This document shows, one piece after another, positions 27,672-35,480 of a stretch of 64,000 nt of DNA. Origin of the DNA: Luteimicrobium subarcticum (GTDB lineage Bacteria > Actinomycetota > Actinomycetes > Actinomycetales > Cellulomonadaceae); the NCBI RefSeq assembly GCF_002798015.1, contig NZ_PGTZ01000009.1, positions 1-64,000 of the forward strand, given 5' to 3'. Both the position numbers and the translations under genes were made by a program. The notes beneath the pieces were generated by a model, which saw only the letters and a list, made by a program, of their open reading frames with translations, ran no database searches and had not been told where the DNA came from. Positions within the stretch are counted from its first letter, which is position 1. Each line of letters starts with the position of its first letter.

Positions 27672-27988
27672 TGCGGCTCACCACCACGGACGACGGACTG
27701 GTCCTCTCCGTCAGCTCGAGCGACGAGATGCGTCGGCTGTACGCGGCCTTGGAGGCCGGCTACGGCAACGTGTCGCGCGCCGAGTTCTTCATCCGGACGG
27801 GTCTCTCGGCCCCGGAGGTCGAAGCCCTCGCAGACGCCGTGTGGCGGGCGTCGCAAGGCGAGAACGTCGATCGGGCTCTCCGGCTGGAGGCCGGCGTGGA
27901 GTCCGTCGAGAACCCGCGACGTCCGCGACCGCCACGGAAAGACGACCAGGGCCCTGACTTCCCGTCTGCAGCCGGACGACTGGACTGA
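27671..27988 (+). CDS. Candidate immunity protein for the 25860 toxin
   Basis: 105 aa, acidic and helical with a Pro/Arg-rich tail: MRLTTTDDGLVLSVSSSDEMRRLYAALEAGYGNVSRAEFFIRTGLSAPEVEALADAVWRASQGENVDRALRLEAGVESVENPRRPRPPRKDDQGP. Its ATG shares one base with the toxin TGA and its own TGA shares one base with the next ATG. Position and small size fit immunity. I do not recognise a named Imm family. Confidence 0.7.
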   Translation: MRLTTTDDGLVLSVSSSDEMRRLYAALEAGYGNVSRAEFFIRTGLSAPEVEALADAVWRASQGENVDRALRLEAGVESVENPRRPRPPRKDDQGPDFPSAAGRLD

Positions 27989-29172
27989 TGGGGCCATCGA
28001 CGACCGGTCCTGCAGCACCCCACGGAGTGGGCCCGTCCCCTGAGGGTCCGCTGGGCGACGCGCTCCTCGCGGGTGACCGTGCCGCGGCGCTGAGCGCGCT
28101 GCGCGACGGCCCGGTGGTCGTGCCGCACCTGACCCGCGACGACGGCACACCGCAGGTCCTGGTGTTCCCGGCGGCGACACCGCTGCGGGAGGCGCGGGCG
28201 GACGCTACCGGTACGGACGCGCCCGCCGACGAGGAAGCCAGCCTGTTCGACCTGTGCGTGTTCTCGAGCGCGGCGACGCTCGAGGCGTTCCTCGGTGACG
28301 ACCCGGGCCGCGAGTTCAGTCTGCGCCGCCGCGACTCGCTCGCACCGTTCCTGCGGCGCCACGGCGCAGCCCTCTCCCAGGTCGTCGTCGATCCCGGCTC
28401 GCCGGGCGCGATGGCGTTCACCGTCGCCGACGTGCTCGCCGCCCTGGAGACCGCGCCCGCCGAGGACGACCCGACCGGCCTGTTCGACGCCACCGGTGCC
28501 GGCATCAGCCCGGAGGGCCGGGAGGCGCTCGCGTCGGTCGACGAGCCGGGGGGCTCGCGCGGCGTCGGGCTGGAGCTCAACCTGCCGGACCACTGGGCGC
28601 TGCTCGACCTGGAGGACGCCGCGTCGCGCGACGACGAGATCCGGGCCGTCGTGAAGCGGCAGACCGCCCATCTCGGCGACCGGGGCGCGTCCCTGCGGCG
28701 CGACCTGCGCGCGCACCTGACGGACGCCGCCGAGCGCGCCGCGGGCGCGGGCGGGCAGGTCATGGCGTACCTGGCGCTGCCGGGCGAGAACGCTGCCGTC
28801 GCGCTGCAGGTGACCCTGTACTGGCACGACCTCGGGCCGGTCACGACGGTGTCGCACCTGCGGCGCATCCAGGAGCGGCTCGCCGCGACCGACCCCGGCG
28901 ACGACCTGACCCGCACCGAGACCCTGTCAGGCCCGTTCGTGCGGCACGTGCGACGCCGCGCCGGCGCCGCGGAGGTCGGCGGAGCAGGCACGACGCTCCT
29001 GCTCGTCGACTACTGGGCCGAGGCGCCCGGCGGGCAGGCCGTGGCCCGGCTCGCGTTCTCGACCCCGCACGTCGAGATGCGCGACCGGATGCTGGGGCTG
29101 ACCGACAAGGTCCTGTTCGCGACGGAGTGGATCCTGGCGTCCCCGGAGGTCCTCGCCGACGTCACCGCCTGA
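27988..29172 (+). CDS. SseB-domain protein, conserved accessory of the toxin operon
   Basis: 394 aa. Residues about 25-150 match the SseB N-terminal domain: LRDGPVVVPHLTRDDGTPQVLVFPAATPLREAR, LCVFSSAATLEAFLGDDP, LAPFLRRHGAALSQVVVDPGSPGAMAFTVADVLAALE. Residues about 190-390 form a second, mixed domain (VGLELNLPDHWALLDLEDAASR...FATEWILASPEVLADV). SseB-domain proteins occur with secretion and polymorphic toxin genes and may be chaperones or adaptors. A truncated paralogue lies at 35931-36818, also after toxin and immunity genes, so it belongs to the module. It starts 1 base inside the preceding stop. Confidence 0.8.
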   Translation: MGPSTTGPAAPHGVGPSPEGPLGDALLAGDRAAALSALRDGPVVVPHLTRDDGTPQVLVFPAATPLREARADATGTDAPADEEASLFDLCVFSSAATLEAFLGDDPGREFSLRRRDSLAPFLRRHGAALSQVVVDPGSPGAMAFTVADVLAALETAPAEDDPTGLFDATGAGISPEGREALASVDEPGGSRGVGLELNLPDHWALLDLEDAASRDDEIRAVVKRQTAHLGDRGASLRRDLRAHLTDAAERAAGAGGQVMAYLALPGENAAVALQVTLYWHDLGPVTTVSHLRRIQERLAATDPGDDLTRTETLSGPFVRHVRRRAGAAEVGGAGTTLLLVDYWAEAPGGQAVARLAFSTPHVEMRDRMLGLTDKVLFATEWILASPEVLADVTA

Positions 29173-29215
29173 CCGTCGGGCGCGGGCGGGTCGTCCTCCC
29201 GCCCGCGCCCGACGG
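29173..29215. terminator. Hairpin terminator between convergent genes
   Basis: Perfect 18-bp arms 29173-29190 and 29198-29215 (CCGTCGGGCGCGGGCGGG) with a 7-nt loop follow the toxin operon and face the GH3 gene. Likely bidirectional. Confidence 0.75.
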
Positions 29216-29255
29216 CGCTGGGCCGTCCGCTGCGAGACCCTGCTCGCCGCCGGGC

Positions 29256-31586
29256 TCAGCGGGCCGCCGCGTACCCCGCGACGAGCTGCGCGATGTTCTC
29301 GCGCGTCACGCCCGGGACGAAGGTCGCGATCTTGGCGAGCGGCATCTGCCGCATGAACACCGCCACGGGGTCGTCGTCGGCGGGCAGGGCCTGGCCGCCT
29401 CCGGCCGCCGCCATCGCGGCACCGAGCACCTGCGCGCCGACCGGGTCGTCGATCCACTCGCCCATGGTGGACCGGTCGGTGAGCAGCGGACGGAACCCGT
29501 CCCCCTCGGCCTCGACGACGACGGTCCCGCGGATGTCGTGCGACGACGCGCCGACCTCGATGACGAACCGCCCCGCCTCGACCTCCCACCGATGGTCACG
29601 CACGGACCAGAAGGCGAACGCGCGCTCGTCGAGCGGGACGACGACCTCGACGGTCTCCCCCGGCTCGACGGGCACCTTCGCGAACCCGCGCAGCTCGTGC
29701 GACGGGCGCGCGACGCGTGCCACCTCGTCGTGCACGTACACCTGGACGACCTCGGACGCAGGCACGTCCCCGGTGTTGGTCAGCGACACGTGGACGTCCC
29801 AGGCGTGGGCGCCGCGGTCGGGCGCCGGCACGGCGACCGGCTCGCCGTACTCGAACGTCGTGTACGTCAGGCCGTGCCCGAACGGGTACGAGACGCGCTT
29901 GCCGAGGGTGTCGAAGTAGCGGTAGCCGACGTACAGGCCCTCGCCGTAGACGACGTGCCCGTCGCTCCCCGGGAACGACAGGTACGACGGGGTGTCGGAC
30001 AGGCGCACCGGCACGGTCTCGGTGAGGCGGCCGGACGGCGAGACGACGCCGAAGAGCAGGTCGGCGGTCGCGGAACCGCCGGCCTGGCCGAGCAGCCAGC
30101 CCTCGAGGATCGCGGCGCACCCGTCGCGCCAGGCGTCGACCGCGACGACCGACCCGTTCGACAGGACGACCACGAGCCGCTCGGTGACGCCCTGGAGCGC
30201 GTCGATGAGGTCGACCTGGACGTCCGCGAGGTCGATGTGGGTGCGGTCGTAGCCCTCGGACTCGTCGACCGACGGGAGCCCGACGAACAGGACGGTGACG
30301 TCGGCGGCGCGGGCCGCGGCGACGGCCTCGTCGTGCAGCGCGGCGTCGGGCTGCCCGTCGAGGCGGAACCCGGCGGCGTAGGTGACGCGGTCCGCGCCCG
30401 CGGCGGCACGGATCGCGGTGAGGGCGTCGTCCACGCGCGTCGGGACGACCTGCGACGACCCGGCACCCTGGTAGCGCGGCTCGGCCGCGAACGCCCCGAC
30501 GACGGCGATGCGCTCGGCCGACGCGGCGTCGAGCGGCAGGACGCCGTCGTTCTCGAGCAGGACGGCCCCCTCGCGCGCGGCCTCTCGGGCGATCTCGTGG
30601 TGGCGGGCGTAGGCGTCGTCGTCGAGCGCGGGGTCGTCCGCGGCGAGAGCGTCACGCGTCCGGTCGAGCAGGGTGAGGACGCGGTCGACGGCGACGTCGA
30701 GGACGGCCTCGTCGAGCCGGCCCTCGCGCACCGCGTCGACCACCACGGACTCCCCGCCCGACGGCGGCATCTCGAGCTCGAGCCCGGCGGCGACCGCCGC
30801 GTCCGGCTCCCAGACGGCGCCCCAGTCGGAGACGACCAAGCCCTCGAAGCCCCAGTCGCCGCGCAGGACCTCGGTGAGGAGCCAGTGGTTCTGGCTCGCG
30901 GGGACGCCGTTGACCGCGTTGTACGCGCACATGACGGTGGTGGGCTGCTGCGTGGTGACCACGTGCTCGAACGCAGGCAGGTAGATCTCGCGCAGGGTGC
31001 GCTCGTCGACGTCCGCGGAGACGCGCATGCGGTCCGTCTCCTGGTTGTTCGCCGCGAAGTGCTTGAGGGACGTCCCGATGCCGCGCGACTGGATGCCCTC
31101 GACGAGCCCCGCTCCGATGCGACCGGCGACGTGCGGGTCCTCGGAGACGTACTCGAAGTTGCGCCCGCACAGCGGCGACCGCTTGATGTTGACGCCCGGG
31201 CCGAGCACGACGCCCACCTGCTCGGCGCGCGCCTCGTCGCCGATGGCCTCGCCGACCCGGCGGGCCAGGTCGACGTTCCACGTGGAACCGAGCGTCACTG
31301 CGGGCGGGAAGCAGGTCGCGGGGTTGGACGTGCCGATGCCGATCTCGTCGCCCGACCCGGCCTTGCGCAGGCCGTGGGGGCCGTCCGTGACCATGATCGA
31401 GGCGATCCCGTGCTCCTCGATGCCCTGCGTGTGCCACACGTCCGCACCCGAGACCAGGCTCGCCTTCTGCTCGAGCGTGAGCCGCCCGACGAGGTCGGGG
31501 TGCGCGAGCGCGGGCAGTCCCGGCTCGGGCAGGGTGGGCTGGGTGGGCTGCGCCGGCTCGGGGGCCGGCGTCGACGTCGTCGTCAA
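29256..31586 (-). CDS. GH3 beta-glucosidase
   Basis: 776 aa, no signal peptide, hence intracellular. N-terminal GH3 domain: MVTDGPHGLR, GVNIKRSPLCGRNFEYVSEDP, SLKHFAANNQETDRMRVSADVDERTLREIYLPAFE, and the nucleophile motif GLVVSDWGAVWEP. C-terminal GH3 domain: LLENDGVLPLD, GAGSSQVVPTRVDDAL, SDTPSYLSFPGSDGHVVYGEGLYVGYRYFDTLGKRVSYPFGHGLTYTTFEYGE, then the fibronectin-like domain (LRGFAKVPVEPGETVEV). Starts at TTG 31586, supported by GAAGGAG 7 bp upstream. It releases glucose from cello-oligosaccharides or related beta-glucosides. The neighbouring intergenic region may hold its operator. Confidence 0.93.
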   Translation of the reverse strand: MTTTSTPAPEPAQPTQPTLPEPGLPALAHPDLVGRLTLEQKASLVSGADVWHTQGIEEHGIASIMVTDGPHGLRKAGSGDEIGIGTSNPATCFPPAVTLGSTWNVDLARRVGEAIGDEARAEQVGVVLGPGVNIKRSPLCGRNFEYVSEDPHVAGRIGAGLVEGIQSRGIGTSLKHFAANNQETDRMRVSADVDERTLREIYLPAFEHVVTTQQPTTVMCAYNAVNGVPASQNHWLLTEVLRGDWGFEGLVVSDWGAVWEPDAAVAAGLELEMPPSGGESVVVDAVREGRLDEAVLDVAVDRVLTLLDRTRDALAADDPALDDDAYARHHEIAREAAREGAVLLENDGVLPLDAASAERIAVVGAFAAEPRYQGAGSSQVVPTRVDDALTAIRAAAGADRVTYAAGFRLDGQPDAALHDEAVAAARAADVTVLFVGLPSVDESEGYDRTHIDLADVQVDLIDALQGVTERLVVVLSNGSVVAVDAWRDGCAAILEGWLLGQAGGSATADLLFGVVSPSGRLTETVPVRLSDTPSYLSFPGSDGHVVYGEGLYVGYRYFDTLGKRVSYPFGHGLTYTTFEYGEPVAVPAPDRGAHAWDVHVSLTNTGDVPASEVVQVYVHDEVARVARPSHELRGFAKVPVEPGETVEVVVPLDERAFAFWSVRDHRWEVEAGRFVIEVGASSHDIRGTVVVEAEGDGFRPLLTDRSTMGEWIDDPVGAQVLGAAMAAAGGGQALPADDDPVAVFMRQMPLAKIATFVPGVTRENIAQLVAGYAAAR

Positions 31587-31824
31587 CGCTCTCTCCTTCG
31601 TGCGAATGTCGTGCTGGTGGACACGTGGGCGTCATGCCGAGTGTCGCGCCGGGACCCGCTGCGTGCTCATCCTGCGCCCGCACCGGCGCCGAGCGCGAAT
31701 CGGTTCGACCCGCGGGTGCGCGCCGGAGCACCGGGGCCGCCCGCAGCAGGTTCTCTGCATCTGACAGGCGGTTCCCAGGTTCCTCCGGGGATCGTCCCGG
31801 GTTCCGTTCCCTACGGTGGCACCG

Positions 31825-31895
31825 CCCGCGGGTGACGGACCCTCACGCACCGGGCGGCCGTCCCGTCACGGTCCGCCCCGTCCGTCACCCGCGGG
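31825..31895. promoter_or_regulatory. Long inverted repeat in the GH3 / 31922 divergent region
   Basis: Perfect 16-bp arms at 31825-31840 and 31880-31895 (CCCGCGGGTGACGGAC and complement) surround a 39-bp GC-rich centre. The interval 31587-31921 has no gene. It could be an operator, an attenuator for the 31922 gene (27 bp downstream) or a dispersed palindrome. Confidence 0.4.
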
Positions 31896-31921
31896 ACCAA
31901 CGCACCGCACGAAGGAGTGGC

Positions 31922-32503
31922 ATGTCCCGCACGCGCACCGCGACCTACAGCCCCGCGCAGACTGCCCGCCGGGCCGCCGTCAAGCAGGCGACGGCCGAGC
32001 TGTGCGCGCACCTGCGGTCGTACGGCGCCAAGGCCGCGACCGGACGCCTGAGCCCCGAGCGCGGGACCGCGAAGGTCACGCTGCCCGGGTCGCGCGTCCG
32101 CGTGGACGTCGAGGTGACCGTCCCGTCGCTCAGCACCGGCACGGGAGCGGGCACAGGTACTGGCACCCGCTACGGGTTCACCGACCCGGCGACCGGCGAC
32201 GCTCTCGTGACCGACAGCGTCCGCGAGGTGCGCCGCCTGCTCGCACCGACGCCGTCCCCCGTGGGACGCGTGGTGTGGCGGACGTTCCTCGTGACGCTCG
32301 TCGCGGCGATCCTGATCGCCCTCGTGACCGCGCCGCGCGAGGACACCAAGCACTTCCTCGCCAGCCACTGGCTGCCGCTCGTCGGGATCGTCGTCGTGCT
32401 GGACCTCGTGATCGTCGGCGGGCTCGAACTACGACGCGCCCGCCGCAGGCGGCGAGCCGAGCGGACCGCGCTCACGCAGCTCGGCGGGGTCGTCCGCCGC
32501 TGA
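31922..32503 (+). CDS. Hypothetical protein with two C-terminal membrane segments
   Basis: 193 aa. A basic N-terminal part (MSRTRTATYSPAQTARRAAVKQATAELCAHLRSYGAKAATGRLSPERGTAKVTLPGSRVRVDVEVTVPSLSTGTGAGTGTGTRYGFTDP) precedes two membrane helices (VVWRTFLVTLVAAILIALVTA and WLPLVGIVVVLDLVIVGGLELRRARRRRRAERTAL). A GTG repeat (GTGAGTGTGTR) codes for a Gly-Thr run. GAAGGAG is 6 bp before the ATG. Function unknown. Confidence 0.6.
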   Translation: MSRTRTATYSPAQTARRAAVKQATAELCAHLRSYGAKAATGRLSPERGTAKVTLPGSRVRVDVEVTVPSLSTGTGAGTGTGTRYGFTDPATGDALVTDSVREVRRLLAPTPSPVGRVVWRTFLVTLVAAILIALVTAPREDTKHFLASHWLPLVGIVVVLDLVIVGGLELRRARRRRRAERTALTQLGGVVRR

Positions 32504-32575
32504 TCGATCCGCTCCGGGACCCGGCGTCCGCGGACCGGGTTCGCGGCGGCGGGCCGCCCGCGCGACCATCGGAGG

Positions 32576-32881
32576 ATGACCTCCTCGCGCACCACGCCGG
32601 AACCGCACGGCCCCTTCGGCTCCCACGGTTCGTCCGGATCGATCCTGTCGATCGGGTCGTCAGGTTCGATCCTCTCGATCGGTTCCACCGGTTCCGTGCT
32701 GTCGGTCGGCTCGTCCGGGTCCGTCCTCTCGATCGGGTCGTCCCTGTCGATCGCCTCCGTCGCCTCGTTCGCGAGCGCGTTGTCCGTCCTGTCCTTCGGG
32801 TCGTTCGGGTCGGTGCTCAGCGGGCTGTCGTCGGGCGCCGTGCTCGCCTGGCGGCGGGCCTCGGGGCGCAGCGCCCGATAG
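32576..32881 (+). CDS. Small protein made of Gly-Ser/Ile-Leu tandem repeats
   Basis: 101 aa. After a 12-residue start the sequence repeats GSSGSILSIGS-type units about five times (SGSILSIGS, SGSILSIGS, TGSVLSVGS, SGSVLSIGS...), then SLSIASVASFASALSVLSFGSFGSVLSGLSSGAVLAWRRASGRSAR. The pattern occurs in small actinobacterial proteins of unknown function. It could be a membrane-inserted or solenoid peptide. GGAGG directly abuts the ATG, so the exact start is uncertain. It sits between the membrane protein and the SRPBCC gene. Confidence 0.5.
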   Translation: MTSSRTTPEPHGPFGSHGSSGSILSIGSSGSILSIGSTGSVLSVGSSGSVLSIGSSLSIASVASFASALSVLSFGSFGSVLSGLSSGAVLAWRRASGRSAR

Positions 32882-32891
32882 CGTGGCCGTC

Positions 32892-33599
32892 ATGAGCGAC
32901 GACGCGCCGAACCCCACGCCCGACGACCTCACCGCGCAGATCGGGTCGGTGGCCCGCACGGTCGACGTCCGCACCGTCGACGGCGCGCTCCAGGACGAGG
33001 TCGTGCTGGCCCAGTCGTTCGCCGCGGACCTCGACACGGTGTGGCAGGCGGTGTCGCGCACCGACCGCATCACGCAGTGGTTCCTGCCCGTCACGGGTGA
33101 GCTGGTCGACGGCGGACGCTACGCGGTGGAGGGCAACGCGTCCGGGACGGTGCTCGACTGCCGGGCGCCGCACCGGTTCGAGGTGACGTGGGAGTTCGCG
33201 GGCGAGGTCACGTGGGTCACGGTCGAGCTGGCCCGCGAGGGCGAGGACGGGCCGCTCGAGGTCGGTCCCGCCGACCCGCCCGTCGTGGGCGACGCGGGCA
33301 CCCGTCTGACGCTCGTGCACCGGCTGCCCCGTGCGCCGCAGTGGGAGTCGTTCGGTCCGGCGGCCGTCGGGATCGGGTGGGACTCGGCACTGCTCGGGCT
33401 CGCCCGGCACCTCGCCGCCGGGAGCACCGGCGGACGCCTCGCACCCGAGTGGGTGCAGTCGACGGGCGGTCTCGACTTCCTCGAGGCGTCCGGTCGTGCG
33501 TGGGGTCACGCGCACGCCGCGTCAGGTGTCGCGGACGACGTCGCGCACGCGGCCGCCGGCCGAACCGTCGCCGCGTACACAGGCCGCCCGGTGGAGTGA
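32892..33599 (+). CDS. SRPBCC/AHSA1-like protein
   Basis: 235 aa from ATG 32892 (GTG 32883 is an alternative). EVVLAQSFAADLDTVWQAVSRTDRITQWFLPVTGELVDGGRYAVEGNASGTVLDCRAPHRFEVTWEFAGEVTWVTVEL..GTRLTLVHRLP has the AHSA1/SRPBCC pattern with the WFLPVTGELVDGG loop and the GTVLDCRAPHRFEVTWEF strand-turn-strand. It is a longer variant than the gene at 14861. Role unknown; such proteins are often in stress or toxin-regulatory contexts. Confidence 0.85.
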   Translation: MSDDAPNPTPDDLTAQIGSVARTVDVRTVDGALQDEVVLAQSFAADLDTVWQAVSRTDRITQWFLPVTGELVDGGRYAVEGNASGTVLDCRAPHRFEVTWEFAGEVTWVTVELAREGEDGPLEVGPADPPVVGDAGTRLTLVHRLPRAPQWESFGPAAVGIGWDSALLGLARHLAAGSTGGRLAPEWVQSTGGLDFLEASGRAWGHAHAASGVADDVAHAAAGRTVAAYTGRPVE

Positions 33600-33611
33600 G
33601 CCGCGGGCGGT

Positions 33612-34196
33612 TCACCGTCCGCGGACGTGCACCTGCTCACCCTGCGGGCCGAAGAGGTTGAGCACCTCGGCGGGTTGGTCGTCCGCGCTGAGGACGGCGT
33701 GCGGGGTCCGCGTGTCGAACTCGGCGGCCTCCCCGCGCTCGAGCACCGTCTCGGTGCCGTCGAGGCAGAGCCGGACCCGCCCGCTGAGCACGTACAGCCA
33801 CTCGTACCCCGCGTGGGTGCCGAGCGTGACCGGTGCGTCCGGGTCGGTCCCCGGGATGATGACCTTGAAGGCCTGCAGCCCCTCGGCGTGCGGCGTCAGC
33901 GGCAGGTACACCCGACCGTGCCGACGCACGGGTCGGGGCCGGATGCGCGGGTCACCCGTCGCGGGGGCGCCGACCAGGTCGTCCAGCGCGAACCCGTAGG
34001 CGCGGGCGAGCGGGACGAGCAGCTCGATGGTCGCGCGGCGGCCGCCCGACTCGAGCCGGGACAGGGTGCTCGTCGAGATGCCCGTCGCGTCCGAGACCTG
34101 CGCGAGCGTCATCCCGCGCCGGGTGCGCGCGTCGCGCAGGCGGGGGCCGAGGCGGTCGAGCACGGCCTGGACGTCGTCGGTCGTGCCGTCCGTCAT
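33612..34196 (-). CDS. XRE-family regulator with C-terminal cupin domain
   Basis: 194 aa. HTH: LGPRLRDARTRRGMTLAQVSDATGISTSTLSRLESGGRRATIELLVPLARAYGFALDDLVGAP (residues about 14-75). Cupin: HGRVYLPLTPHAEGLQAFKVIIPGTDPDAPVTLGTHAGYEWLYVLSGRVRLCLDGTETVLERGEAAEFDTRTPHAVL (95-175), with the EW and HAV ligand positions. Such regulators sense small molecules and repress a neighbouring transporter or enzyme. Its coding region 33878-34081 is duplicated at 36697-36900. TGCCGTTACCGCA (34250-34262) upstream is a near-palindrome that may be autoregulatory. Confidence 0.9.
   Translation of the reverse strand: MTDGTTDDVQAVLDRLGPRLRDARTRRGMTLAQVSDATGISTSTLSRLESGGRRATIELLVPLARAYGFALDDLVGAPATGDPRIRPRPVRRHGRVYLPLTPHAEGLQAFKVIIPGTDPDAPVTLGTHAGYEWLYVLSGRVRLCLDGTETVLERGEAAEFDTRTPHAVLSADDQPAEVLNLFGPQGEQVHVRGR
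33878..34081. repeat. 204-bp segment duplicated at 36697-36900 (source copy)
   Basis: This internal part of the XRE gene matches 36697-36900 base for base apart from one C/T difference at about 34073. Outside these limits similarity stops sharply. Confidence 0.9.
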
Positions 34197-34305
34197 GGTG
34201 GTCCTCCGTCGAGAATCTGGCGAGCACAGCGGCGGGACACCGGCGACTTGCCGTTACCGCAACACCCGTTGCCACCAGGGTACGCCGGGAGACGCGATCG
34301 GCACG

Positions 34306-34424
34306 ACCCGAGGCCGGCGCCGATCGTGCGGTAGGCGAGCAGAAACGCTACGTCCACCACGCGCGTGCCGAGGACCGCAACGACGACGAGCAGCACACCC
34401 CGGACTCGCCGAGCGAGCGTGCCG
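34306..34424 (-). pseudogene. Remnant of a DUF6518 membrane protein C-terminus
   Basis: The minus-strand translation ...LLVVVAVLGTRVVDVAFLLAYRTIGAGLG aligns with the last 35 residues of the complete protein at 36923-37588 (...VAVAVLGTVVVAAVFLLAYRTLGAGLG). About 118 bp line up at roughly 80% identity with positions 36925-37042, but the stop codon is lost and the rest is replaced by the HINT remnant. Confidence 0.65.
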
Positions 34425-34972
34425 CGGGCGACCTGCTTGTCACTGACTCAGGAACTGTCGACCTCGACGCCCTTGCCATCGAGCACCGCGACGAGACCGT
34501 CTACAACATCCACGTCCACGCCCACCACACCTACTACGTCCTCGCCGGCGACACCCCCGTCCTCGTCCACAACATGGGGACCCACGGGCCGCAGAACTGG
34601 CCAGAGCGCGTGATCACGGCGCGTCAGGCTGAGAATAGCCCGCTGCACGTCGTCCCGGACGATGCCGAGATGCTTCCCTTCTGGTCCCATTCGGGTGAGG
34701 GTGCGCAGCGCGGGGTGAAGTTCCGCTGGACCGACAGCGACGGCAAGACCAACGTCTTCCATGCGCACGACGTCGACGGGACCGCGCCGGCCGGATCGAA
34801 CCCGTCACATGGCCCCATCTACCGCCACAAGGTGGGAAACAAGTACCGGATGCAGGACGGGGACTTTGCGCACCCGCAGTGCACCAACCCGAACAGCCCG
34901 AACTACAACCCAGACCACGCGAACGCTACCCACATGCCGTGGCCAGCCGACGTACCCCTACCCTGGAGCTAG
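34418..34972 (+). pseudogene. Orphan HINT remnant with toxin tip (polymorphic toxin cassette)
   Basis: The frame GDLLVTDSGTVDLDALAIEHRDETVYNIHVHAHHTYYVLAGDTPVLVHN matches the end of the HINT domain in the 25860 toxin. It has no upstream start. After VLVHN comes a tip of about 130 residues: MGTHGPQNWPERVITARQAENSPLHVVPDDAEMLPFWSHSGEGAQRGVKFRWTDSDGKTNVFHAHDVDGTAPAGSNPSHGPIYRHKVGNKYRMQDGDF...NATHMPWP. The APAGSN, GxIYR and ATHMPWP pattern resembles bacterial toxin 30-type nuclease tips, tentatively. ATG 34574 (132 aa) could express the tip alone, but the layout fits a silent cassette. The candidate immunity gene begins 10 bp downstream. Confidence 0.7.
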
Positions 34973-34982
34973 GACGACACCA

Positions 34983-35327
34983 GTGACACTCGCAACCCGT
35001 GACATCCGCAGCCTGACGGTCGAGCTCGCTGCAGCGGACGCACGCGACCGGGACCTCGCAGCGAGCAAGGTGTCCGACATGATCTCCGAATCGCTCGACG
35101 GAGAGCTCGCCGGGTCGCTCGCCCGCGTGCTCGAAGTGGTGATGGCGCTCGAGGAGGACGAGACAGCCCTTAACTCCCAGCTCAACGCCCTCTCCGAGCT
35201 CTCATCGTTCGGGCTCGTACCTCGCGACGTCATCGCTCGCGTCGTCGCCAGCAGGGACTGGGGCTTCCGATGGGCGACGGACTTCATCGAGGGCCTCACT
35301 GACGATCTGCCCTACGCCCCCGAATGA
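34983..35327 (+). CDS. Candidate immunity protein for the orphan tip
   Basis: 114 aa from GTG 34983, helical: VTLATRDIRSLTVELAAADARDRDLAASKVSDMISESLDGELAGSLARVLEVVMALEEDETALNSQLNALSELSSFGLVPRDVIARVVASRDWGFRWATDFIEGLTDDLPYAPE. Spacing of 10 bp after the tip stop, acidic composition and repeated helical motifs fit an immunity role. No named family is recognised. Confidence 0.65.
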   Translation: MTLATRDIRSLTVELAAADARDRDLAASKVSDMISESLDGELAGSLARVLEVVMALEEDETALNSQLNALSELSSFGLVPRDVIARVVASRDWGFRWATDFIEGLTDDLPYAPE

Positions 35328-35480
35328 GGGACGGCCGACGACGACCGGCTCTGCTCACCAACGACTGCGCTGCGCGTCGGCGAGCTTTCGTCCACCGAGC
35401 TCGAGTGCACGTTCTGGGTGCACCGTACGGACCATCGAGGACTACCGGGGGGGACGACCACTCCGGAGAGGCGTACCTCA

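Noticed and set aside
34574-34972. The tip region as a free-standing 132-aa gene
   Set aside because: The matching HINT end just upstream in the same frame shows that it is the 3' part of a broken toxin gene. Internal translation from ATG 34574 cannot be excluded, so this is noted in the feature.
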